Source: Nocardioides sp. URHA0020 (GTDB taxonomy: Bacteria; Actinomycetota; Actinomycetes; Propionibacteriales; Nocardioidaceae). Taken from it: 64,000 nucleotides of DNA. The position numbers were made by a program, and so were the translations under genes. This document shows positions 1 through 8,100 of this stretch, piece after piece (the stretch's first letter is position 1; every line of letters begins with the position of its first letter). The notes under the pieces are model-generated. The model searched no databases. It was not told the DNA's origin and saw nothing but the letters and a program-made list of their open reading frames with translations. The DNA lies in NCBI RefSeq assembly GCF_000620705.1, contig NZ_KK211165.1:115106-179105 (forward strand), read 5' to 3'.

Positions 1-1
1 G

Positions 2-1510
2 GGGTTCGCCGCCTTCTCGCCGTACTACAACGGCGCCGTCGGCTACGGCGACGCCTGGGGGCCGCGGACGCCGCAGTGGCGCCACATCCGTGACGTGTCC
101 GACTACCTCGCCCGGACCCAGCTCGTGCTGCAGACGGGTACGCCGCGCTACGACATCGTCTTCCTGCGCCAGAAGGGCTGGGCCTCCACCGGCATCGGTG
201 CCCCGTGGGCGACCAACAACGGCATCCCGGTCGGCTGGACCCACTCCTTCGCCACCCCGGCGCTGCTGGACCTGCCCCGCGCGAAGGTACGCCGGGGCCG
301 GCTGGCCCCGGACGGCCCGGCGTACAAGGTGATGATCATCGGCCCGGACCAGTTCCGCGGCGGGGAGCGCACGATGGCCGTCTCGACCGCGAGGCGCGTC
401 CTCGAGCTCGGCCGGGCCGGGCTGCCGATCGTCTTCCTCGGCGACTGGTCCACGGCCGAGCCGGTCGGGCTGGCCCAGCCGGGGGAGACCGACCAGCTGC
501 GCGCCCTGCTCACGCAGGTCCGGGCCCTGTCGACGACCCGGACGATCGCCCTGGAGACCGAGATCCCCGCGGCGCTCGCCGACCTCGGGATCACCCCGGA
601 CGTGCGTCACGACAGCTCGACGGTCATGACGCTGCGCCGGACCGCCGACGACGTCGACCTCTACTACGTGGCCAACGCCAAGCACGCCGAGAACCGCAAG
701 CTGGTGCGGGTGACCCAGGACGTCTGGCTGACCGCCAGCCGCTCGGACGCGGTGCCGTACGTCCTCGACGCCTGGACCGGTGAGACCACGCCGGTCGCGC
801 TGTGGGAGCGGCAGGGCGACCAGGTGCGCGTCAGCGTCGACCTGCTGCCGGGGCAGTCCACGATCGTGGCGCTGGACCGGCCGCGACGGCGTACGCCGTC
901 CGCGACCGCCGTCTCCGGTGGCGCGGTCCGCATCGCGGGCCGGTCGCTCGTGCTGCGCTCCACCACGGCCGGCGACCACACCGTCACCACCGACGGGCGG
1001 ACCAGGATGGCGACGATCGACCGGGTCCGCGAGCCGGTCGCCCTGACGTCGTGGGACCTCGCCGTCGAGGACTGGCAGCCGGGCGCGACCGCGACCGAGA
1101 CGGTGCGGCCGGTGCGCACCGTGCACCTCGACGCGCTGCTGCCGTGGTCGCAGGTGCCGGAGCTGGCCGACGTGTCAGGGGTGGGCGTCTACAGGACCGT
1201 CGTCGACCTGGGCCGTGACTGGACCGACGCCGACGGTGCGGTCCTCGAGCTCGGCGAGGTCAACGACACCTTCCGGGTGCGGGTCAACGGCCGGCAGGTC
1301 GCGCCGTGCGACGTGCTCGACCCGGTCGTCGATCTCGGCGGCCTGCTTCGGCGCGGTCGCAACACCATCGAGGTCGAGGTCGCCACCACGCTCATCAACC
1401 GGCTCCGGACGGTGACGCCGGCCGTGTACGGCTCGGTGCCGCGTCAGGCCTACGGCCTGGTCGGCCCGGTGCGTCTGGTGCCGTACGCCGAGACGACGAT
1501 CTCCCGATAG
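2..1510 (+). CDS. GH106-like glycoside hydrolase, 3' part (5' end outside window)
   Basis: The frame is open from the first bases, so the N-terminal part lies upstream. About 502 residues are visible. The segment around YDIVFLRQKGW, then NNGIPVGWTHSF, resembles the C-terminal half of GH106-type alpha-L-rhamnosidases and related large actinobacterial glycosidases. The final ~130 residues (GVGVYRTVVDLG, LELGEVNDTFRVRVNG, NTIEVEVATTL) form a galactose-binding-like beta-sandwich, typical of the C-terminus of these enzymes. Exact substrate is not readable, but a GH78 rhamnosidase 3.6 kb downstream favours rhamnosides. lutA starts 17 bp after the stop, so cotranscription is possible. Family call is moderately sure; specificity is inference. 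Confidence 0.6.
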   Translation, partial: GFAAFSPYYNGAVGYGDAWGPRTPQWRHIRDVSDYLARTQLVLQTGTPRYDIVFLRQKGWASTGIGAPWATNNGIPVGWTHSFATPALLDLPRAKVRRGRLAPDGPAYKVMIIGPDQFRGGERTMAVSTARRVLELGRAGLPIVFLGDWSTAEPVGLAQPGETDQLRALLTQVRALSTTRTIALETEIPAALADLGITPDVRHDSSTVMTLRRTADDVDLYYVANAKHAENRKLVRVTQDVWLTASRSDAVPYVLDAWTGETTPVALWERQGDQVRVSVDLLPGQSTIVALDRPRRRTPSATAVSGGAVRIAGRSLVLRSTTAGDHTVTTDGRTRMATIDRVREPVALTSWDLAVEDWQPGATATETVRPVRTVHLDALLPWSQVPELADVSGVGVYRTVVDLGRDWTDADGAVLELGEVNDTFRVRVNGRQVAPCDVLDPVVDLGGLLRRGRNTIEVEVATTLINRLRTVTPAVYGSVPRQAYGLVGPVRLVPYAETTISR

Positions 1511-1527
1511 CGAGGCAGGATGAGGCA

Positions 1528-2256
1528 ATGCGGGTAGCCCTGATGGTCACGTGCATCAACGATGCGCTGTACCCGGGCACGGGACAGGCGGTCGTGACGC
1601 TGCTGCGACGGCTGGGGGTGGACGTGGAGTTCCCCGAGTCGCAGACGTGCTGCGCCCAGCCGATGGTCAACACCGGCTACCTCGACGAGGCGGTGCCCGT
1701 CGTCCGCAACTTCGTGGACACCTTCGCCGGGTACGACGCCGTGGTGACGCCGTCCGGGTCCTGCGCCGGGTGCGCGCGGCACCAGCACTCGATCGTGGCG
1801 CGTCGCTCCGGCGACACCGGTCTGCAGGCGGCGGTCGCCGAGACCTCGCCGCGGGTCCACGAGCTGTCGGAGTTCCTCGTCGACGTGCTCGGGGTGACGG
1901 ACGTCGGCGCCTACTACCCGCACACGGTCACCTACCACCCGACGTGCCACTCGCTGCGGATGCTCGGCGTGGGCGACCGCCCGCTCCAGCTGCTCGAGAA
2001 GGTCCGCGGCCTCACCCTGCTCGAGCTCCCGGCGGCCGACCAGTGCTGCGGCTTCGGCGGGACCTTCGCGCTCAAGAACGCCGACACCTCCGTGGCGATG
2101 GGCGTCGACAAGGCGCGGCACGTGACCGACACCGGCGCCGAGGTGCTGACCGCGGGCGACAACTCCTGCCTGACGCACATCGGCGGGCTGCTGACCCGCG
2201 ACCGGTCCGGCGTACGCAGCGTGCACCTGGCCGAGATCCTGGCGGCGACCGCATGA
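1528..2256 (+). CDS. lutA: LutA, Fe-S subunit of L-lactate oxidation complex
   Basis: This 242-residue protein has two cysteine-rich (DUF224/CCG) modules. The first uses C9, C41-C42 and C79-x2-C82; the second uses C140, C173-C174-G and C214. This is the pattern of LutA/LldE, which with LutB and LutC oxidises L-lactate to pyruvate in the cytoplasm. The ATG at 1528 follows an AGGATGAG ribosome binding site. Its stop overlaps the lutB start (ATGA), indicating translational coupling. Placed among rhamnosidase genes, it may handle L-lactate made from L-lactaldehyde, the product of L-rhamnose breakdown (inference). Confidence 0.9.
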   Translation: MRVALMVTCINDALYPGTGQAVVTLLRRLGVDVEFPESQTCCAQPMVNTGYLDEAVPVVRNFVDTFAGYDAVVTPSGSCAGCARHQHSIVARRSGDTGLQAAVAETSPRVHELSEFLVDVLGVTDVGAYYPHTVTYHPTCHSLRMLGVGDRPLQLLEKVRGLTLLELPAADQCCGFGGTFALKNADTSVAMGVDKARHVTDTGAEVLTAGDNSCLTHIGGLLTRDRSGVRSVHLAEILAATA

Positions 2257-3692
2257 GCGGGGCCACGTTCGTCGGGATGCCGGCGTTCCCCGTCGCCGCG
2301 CACGAGGCGCTCGGCAACGCCCAGCTGCGGCACAACCTCGCGCACGCCACCGGCACGATCCGGGCCAAGCGGCAGCGCCTCGTCGACGAGGTCAACGCCA
2401 ACAGCGACTGGGAGGAGCTGCGCCTCGCCGGCGCTGGCGTGAAGGAGTCCGCGCTGCGCGACCTCGGCAACCAGCTGGAGCTGCTCGAGCAGACGCTGAC
2501 CGCCAACGGGGCCACCGTGCACTGGGCCAACGACGCGGCCGAGGCCAACGCCATCGTCGCCGCCATCACCAAGGCCCACGGCGTCGACGAGGTCGTCAAG
2601 GTCAAGTCGATGGTCACGCAGGAGATCGGCCTCAACGAGGCGCTCGAGGCCGAGGGCATCGCTGCCTGGGAGACCGACCTCGCGGAGCTCATCGTGCAGC
2701 TCGGCGACGACCTGCCCTCGCACATCCTGGTGCCCGCGATCCACCGCAACCGCTCCGAGATCCGCGAGATCTTCCGCGCGAGGATGGGTGCCGTCGGACT
2801 GGCCGCGCCCGCCGACCTGACCGACGAGCCGGCCGTGCTCGCGGCCGCGGCGCGGTCGCACCTGCGCGAGAAGTTCCTGCGCGCCAAGGTCGGCGTCTCC
2901 GGCGCCAACTTCGCGGTCGCCGACACCGGCACCCTGGTCGTCGTCGAGTCCGAGGGCAACGGCCGGATGTGCCTGACCCTCCCCGAGGTGCTGATCTCCG
3001 TGGTCGGGATCGAGAAGGTCGTGCCCACCTGGGACGGCCTGGACCCCCTGCTGCGCCTGCTCCCGCGCTCCTCCACCGGCGAGCGGATGAACCCGTACAC
3101 GTCGACGTGGTCGGGCGTGACCCCCGGCGACGGTCCGCAGGAGGTGCACGTCGTGCTCCTCGACAACGGCCGCACCAACGCGCTCGCCGACGAGGTCGGA
3201 CGCCAGGCGCTGCGCTGCATCCGCTGCTCGGCGTGCCTGAACGTCTGCCCGGTCTACGAGCGCACCGGCGGTCACGCGTACGGCTCGGTCTACCCCGGCC
3301 CGATCGGCGCGATCCTCAACCCGCTGCTGCGCGGCCCGGGTGCGGACGAGCAGGTCGACTCCCTGCCGTACGCGTCCTCGCTCTGCGGCGCCTGCTTCGA
3401 GGTGTGCCCGGTGCTCATCGACATCCCGTCGGTGCTGGTCGACCTCCGCGCCCAGGTGGTGGACGCCCACCGCGGCGGCGTACCCAAGGCCGAGGCGCTG
3501 GCCTTCAAGGGGGCCGCCGTCGCCCTCTCGGACTCCCGCAAGCTCGCCTTCGGCGAGCGCTTCACCCGCATCGGCCTGCGGGTCGCGCGCCGCTTCGGCG
3601 CCTCCAAGTGGACCGACGCCCGCGACCTCCCACCCGCGCCGCCGGAGTCCTTCCGCACCTGGTGGAAGCGGACCGACGGGGGTCGGTCGTGA
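2253..3692 (+). CDS. lutB: LutB, Fe-S/LUD-domain subunit of L-lactate oxidation complex
   Basis: This 479-residue protein has an N-terminal LUD domain (about residues 70-300) and two ferredoxin-like cysteine clusters: CIRCSACLNVCP beginning near C322, and CGACFEVCP beginning near C378. Together they would bind two 4Fe-4S clusters and pass electrons from lactate oxidation. Length and order match LutB/LldF. It overlaps lutA by 4 bp. Unusually, lutC does not follow directly: 445 bp of palindromic repeats separate them. Confidence 0.92.
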   Translation: MSGATFVGMPAFPVAAHEALGNAQLRHNLAHATGTIRAKRQRLVDEVNANSDWEELRLAGAGVKESALRDLGNQLELLEQTLTANGATVHWANDAAEANAIVAAITKAHGVDEVVKVKSMVTQEIGLNEALEAEGIAAWETDLAELIVQLGDDLPSHILVPAIHRNRSEIREIFRARMGAVGLAAPADLTDEPAVLAAAARSHLREKFLRAKVGVSGANFAVADTGTLVVVESEGNGRMCLTLPEVLISVVGIEKVVPTWDGLDPLLRLLPRSSTGERMNPYTSTWSGVTPGDGPQEVHVVLLDNGRTNALADEVGRQALRCIRCSACLNVCPVYERTGGHAYGSVYPGPIGAILNPLLRGPGADEQVDSLPYASSLCGACFEVCPVLIDIPSVLVDLRAQVVDAHRGGVPKAEALAFKGAAVALSDSRKLAFGERFTRIGLRVARRFGASKWTDARDLPPAPPESFRTWWKRTDGGRS

Positions 3693-3717
3693 GCGCCCGG
3701 CGCCGTCGCGCGGCTGC

Positions 3718-4125
3718 CCGGGGGAGCGGTGGGTCCTCCACCGTTCCGCGCCGCCAGAGCGTGGATCGCCCACCGCCGTCGCGCGGCGGCCCGGGGGAGC
3801 GGTGGGCTTTCCACCGTTTCGCGCCGCCAGACCGTGGACTGCCCACCGCCGCCCATGGCCTGCCGCCCACAAACCGTGGACTGCCCACCGCCCCAGGCGG
3901 CCCGGGGGAGCGGTGGGCCCTCCACCGTTCCACGCCGCCAGACCGTGGACTGTCCACCGCCCCCCACGGCCTGCCGCCCACAAACCGTGGACTGCCCACC
4001 GCCCCAGGCGGCCCGGGGGAGCGGTGGGCCCTCCACCGTTCCACGCCGCCAGACCGTGGACTGTCCACCGCCCCCCACGGCCTGCCGCCCACAGACCGTG
4101 GACTGCCCACCGCCCCACACGGCCC
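3718..4125. repeat. Array of 11 CGGTGG-N5-CCACCG-type palindromes between lutB and lutC
   Basis: The stretch consists of 17-bp palindromic modules: CGGTGG or CCGTGG, five variable bases, then CCACCG. There are about eleven, with N5 being GTCCT, ATCGC, GCTTT, ACTGC, GCCCT or ACTGT. They are packed into higher-order units: a short 72-bp unit at 3718 followed by three 111-bp units starting at 3790, 3901 and 4012. The last two 111-bp units are nearly identical. Because 111 is divisible by three, several frames stay open throughout, which creates long spurious ORFs. The same module recurs at 23576-23811. Confidence 0.9.
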
Positions 4126-4137
4126 CGGAGGTCGAGC

Positions 4138-4731
4138 ATGAGCGCCCGCGAGGACATCCTGGGCCGGGTCCGCCGGGCGCTCGACGGCGTCGAGCAGGGG
4201 TACGCCGTACCGCCGGCTCCCCGGATCGCGCCGATCGCCGACCTGGTCGGTCACTTCGCCGAGCGGGTCGCGGACTACCGGGCGGTCGTCGTGCGCTGCA
4301 CGTCCGCCGAGCTGGCTGCCGAGGTCGCGGCCGCGCTGCCGGCGGGGGCCCGCGTCGTCGTGCCGGCCGGGCTGTCGCTCGACGTGCCCTGCGCCGACGA
4401 GGACACCGGCTTCGACCCCTACGAGCTGGACGCGTACGACGCCGTGGTGACCGAGGCGCGGGTCGGCATCGCCGAGACCGGCACCATCATCCTCGACCAC
4501 GGCCCCGGCCAGGGCCGCCGAGCGATCTCGCTCGTGCCCGACCTGCACGTCTGCATCGTCCGGACCGACCAGGTCGTCCCCGACGTGCCCGACGCGCTCC
4601 CCCTGCTCGACCCCCAGCGCGCGCACACCTGGATCAGCGGCCCGTCGGCCACCAGCGACATCGAGCTCGACCGCGTCGAAGGAGTCCACGGACCTCGGAA
4701 GTTGGTGCTGGTCCTCGTCGAGGGATCCTGA
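4138..4731 (+). CDS. lutC: LutC, LUD-domain subunit of L-lactate oxidation complex
   Basis: This 197-residue LUD-domain protein starts MSAREDILGRVRRAL and carries the LutC/LldG core, with ARVGIAETGTIIL and PDLHVCIVRTDQVVPDV in the second half. The ATG at 4138 is supported by a GGAGG about 7 bases upstream. The same frame is open far upstream through the palindrome array, but that extension is low-complexity and lacks the family sequence. It is the third subunit of the complex with LutA and LutB. The palindrome array between lutB and lutC may alter its expression (inference). Confidence 0.9.
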   Translation: MSAREDILGRVRRALDGVEQGYAVPPAPRIAPIADLVGHFAERVADYRAVVVRCTSAELAAEVAAALPAGARVVVPAGLSLDVPCADEDTGFDPYELDAYDAVVTEARVGIAETGTIILDHGPGQGRRAISLVPDLHVCIVRTDQVVPDVPDALPLLDPQRAHTWISGPSATSDIELDRVEGVHGPRKLVLVLVEGS

Positions 4732-4734
4732 GCG

Positions 4735-4962
4735 ATGGTGGAGCCGGGTCGCACCACCACTGCTCACGGCTGGGAGCCGAGCCCGGACGACGTGCGGCTC
4801 CTCAGGCTGCTCTCGGAGGGCCACACGACCGACGCGGTCGCCCGTCGTGAGGGCGTCTCCGAGCGCACGATCCGGCGTCGCCTGCGGACCATCGCCGACG
4901 AGATCGGGGTGGACTCCACCATCGAGGCCGTCGTGTACGCCGTCCGGGCGCGCGTGATCTGA
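4735..4962 (+). CDS. Small stand-alone LuxR-type HTH protein
   Basis: This 75-residue protein is essentially one helix-turn-helix unit: LRLLSEGHTTDAVARREGVS then ERTIRRRLRTIADEIGV, the arrangement of LuxR/GerE domains. There is no receiver or ligand domain. The ATG lies 3 bp after the lutC stop, so it is probably co-translated with lutC. It could regulate the lut genes or the GH78 gene that starts 145 bp downstream (inference from position only). Confidence 0.75.
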   Translation: MVEPGRTTTAHGWEPSPDDVRLLRLLSEGHTTDAVARREGVSERTIRRRLRTIADEIGVDSTIEAVVYAVRARVI

Positions 4963-5035
4963 CCGGTCTCGACCGCCGGGTTGAATCGTTCCCTGGACCT
5001 GAGCCTTTCCGGTGACCGGATGCGGACAGAACCGT

Positions 5036-5051
5036 TGTGACGGCGATCACT
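5036..5051. promoter_or_regulatory. CRP/GlxR-like site upstream of rhamnosidase gene
   Basis: TGTGA-CGGCGA-TCACT matches the cAMP-receptor consensus TGTGA-N6-TCACA at nine of ten defined bases. It lies about 57 bp before the GH78 start codon, a sensible place for catabolite control of a secreted glycosidase. Binding is predicted, not shown. Confidence 0.5.
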
Positions 5052-5058
5052 TCGCCCT

Positions 5059-5081
5059 ACGTTGCGGTTGCAACGTTTCAA
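5059..5081. promoter_or_regulatory. Inverted repeat, possible LacI-type operator
   Basis: ACGTTGC-GGTT-GCAACGT is a perfect 7-bp inverted repeat at 5059-5076. It overlaps AACGTTTCAA at 5072-5081. A second LacI-like decamer, TTGAATCGTT (reverse complement AACGATTCAA), lies at 4981-4990. Two such sites about 90 bp apart around a promoter are common for LacI-family repressors of sugar genes. Confidence 0.4.
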
Positions 5082-5107
5082 AATCCCCCGTCGCAAGGAA
5101 GTCCCCC

Positions 5108-8100
5108 ATGTCTTCTGCACCTCGAACCCGCGCTCGGGCGCGAGTCCGTCTCGTCGCGCCCGTCATGGCGCTGGCAGCCGGTCTGTCGCTGAGCGTCCCG
5201 GCCGTGCTGGTGTCGAGCTCGGCGGTCGCCGCCGCGGCTCCTGCGCCGGCCGCCCTGACGGTCACCGGTCTCCAGACCAACGGCCGCACCGAGCCGCTCG
5301 GCATCCCGGGCGCCGCCCCGAGCCTCGGCTGGAGGTCGCAGTCCACCGCGCGTGGCGTCGTGCAGAGCGCCTATCAGGTGCGCGTGGCCAGCAGCGAGGA
5401 CGCACTCGCCGACGCCGACGTCTGGGACTCGGGCAAGGTCGACTCCGACGAGCAGGCCGACGTCGAGTACGGCGGCCCGGACCTGACGTCCGGCACGCGC
5501 TACGTCTGGCAGGTCAAGGTCTGGGACGGCGCGGGCGAGGCCTCCGCGTGGAGCGAGCCCGCGACCTTCGAGACCGGACTGCTCGACGCCGGCGACTGGG
5601 ACGGCTCCGACTGGATCGGCAAGTCCGCCGGCGGCGAGATCGACCGGTGGGCCGACTACACCGCCGACATCGACTTCGACCTGGACCAGCAGGCGATCGG
5701 GGTCTTCGTCCGCGCCAAGGACACCGCCAACGCCTACATGTGGCAGATCTCGACCGCCGACGGCACCGGCGTGCCGAAGTTCCGCCCCCACAAGCGCGTC
5801 GGCAACTCCTACCAGCTGCTCGGGAGCCTGCCGATCACGAGCATGTCCTCGGCCCAGCTGCTCGAGGGCACGCACCGGCTGTCCGTGACGGTGGACGGCA
5901 GCACCATCACCACCGTCCTCGACGGGACCCAGATCGACCAGCGCACCGATGCGACGTTCACGAAGGGCTTCGTGGGCTTCCGCCAGGACTTCGCCAACGA
6001 CATCGACGAGTCGGCGGACATCAAGGCCGTGAAGGTCACCGCGAAGAACGGTGACGTCCTGCTCGACACCGACTTCACCGACGGCAACCCGTTCACCGGT
6101 GGCACCGTCACCGCCCAGGGTCTGCACGTCGCCGACCGCAAGGACGTCCTCTGGCGCTCGCCGGACGCCAACAAGCCGCTGCTGCGCAAGGAGTTCACCA
6201 CCGAGCCCGGCAAGACGATCGAGTCGGCTCGCGTGTACGCCTCGGCGCACGGGGTGTACGAGCTCGAGCTCAACGGCGACAAGGTCGGCGACCAGTTCCT
6301 GGCGCCCGGCAGCACCGACTACCGCAAGCGGATCCAGTCCCAGACCTACGACATCACCGACCAGGTCCGCGCGGGCGACAACGCCATCGGCGCCGAGCTC
6401 GGCGACGGCTGGTGGGCCGGCAAGGTCGGCATGTGGGGCCCCGGCATGTTCGGGTCGTCGCTCGGCCTGATCGCCCAGGTGCGGATCGACTACACCGACG
6501 GCACCCAGCAGGTCGTCGGCACCGACGACAGCTGGACGAGCCACTTCGGTCCGTACGCCGCCGCGGACAACATCGACGGCGAGACGTACGACGCCAACGC
6601 CGAGCAGCCGGGCTGGGACCAGCCGGCCTTCGACGACGCCGACTGGCACCAGGTCACGGTCGCGGGCTCCGACACCGCCAAGCTGGTGCCCCAGCCCGAC
6701 GAGCCGGTCCGGGTGACCGGCGAGCGCCCGGCCCTCACCCGCGTCGCCTCGCCGGGCGTCGCCAACGGCTACATCTACGACCTCGGCCAGAACATGGTGG
6801 GCGTCGCACGGATGCGCATCTCCGGCACGGCCGGCCAGACGGTCAAGTTCCGGTACGCCGAGGAGCTCCGCGCCAACGGTGCGTTCTACGTCGGCAACCT
6901 GCGGGCCGCGAAGGTGACGGACTACTACACCTTCAAGGAGTCCGGCACGGTCGAGTACACGCCGAAGTTCACCCAGCACGGCTTCCGCTACATCGAGATC
7001 TCCGGCGCGGCCACCCCGCCCGAGACCGGTGACGTCACCGGCGTCGTCTGGGGCTCGGACCTCACCGCCACCGGCGACCTGCAGACCTCGGACGCGATGC
7101 TCAACCAGCTGGTCAGCAACATCTCCTGGGGTCAGCGGGGCAACTTCCTGTCGATCCCGACCGACACCCCGGCCCGCGACGAGCGGCTCGGCTGGACGGG
7201 CGACATCAACGTGTTCGCCCCGACCGCGAGCTACCTGCGCGACACCCGCGCGTTCCTCTCGAAGTGGACCACGGACCTGCGCGACTCGGCGTACGACGAC
7301 GGCAACCTGCCCGGCATCGCGCCGTCGGTGCCGACCATCGACCTCGGCAGCGGCCTGGGCTGGTCGGACTCCGCGATCACCGTCCCCTACGCGTCCTTCC
7401 ACGCGCAGGGCGACCGGGCGATCGTGCGCCAGAACTACGCGGCCATGCAGAAGTTCTTCGCGTTCGTGAGGACCGGCGCGGGCGCCGACCTGATCGACTC
7501 GGCGCGCGGCAACTGGAACGACTGGCTCAACCTCGACGACAACACCGGGGTCGACGTGCTCGGCACCGCGTACTACGCCGAGGACGCCCGGATGCTCTCC
7601 GAGATGGCGGCCGCCATCGGCGAGGACGACGACGCGGCCGAGTACGCCGCGCTGTCCGGCCAGATCCGCGACGCCTTCACGGCCAAGCTGGTGGCCGCCG
7701 ACGGCACGGTCGACGGCAACAGCCAGACGGCGTACGCGATGGCGCTCGGGATGGACCTCGTGACCGACCCGGCGCTGCGTGCCAAGGTGGCGCAGAGGTT
7801 CGTCGCCAAGCTCAAGACCAGCGACTACCACCTCACGACCGGCTTCCTCGGCACCCCGTGGCTGCTGCCGGCCCTGACCAGCATCGACCGCACCGACCTC
7901 GCCTACACGATGATCCTCAAGAAGGACTACCCGTCGTGGGGCTACGAGATCGAGCACGGCGCCACCACGATGTGGGAGCGCTGGAACTCGATCGGCCCGG
8001 ACGGCAGCTTCGGTGACGAGGGCATGAACTCCTTCAACCACTACGCGTACGGCGCGGTGGGCGACTGGATGTACCAGAACATCGGTGCCATCAAGGCCCT

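Noticed and set aside
1932..4157. 741-residue minus-strand ORF covering lutB and the array
   Set aside because: It is antisense to lutB, with low-complexity repeats from the palindrome array and no recognisable domain. High GC keeps antisense frames open.
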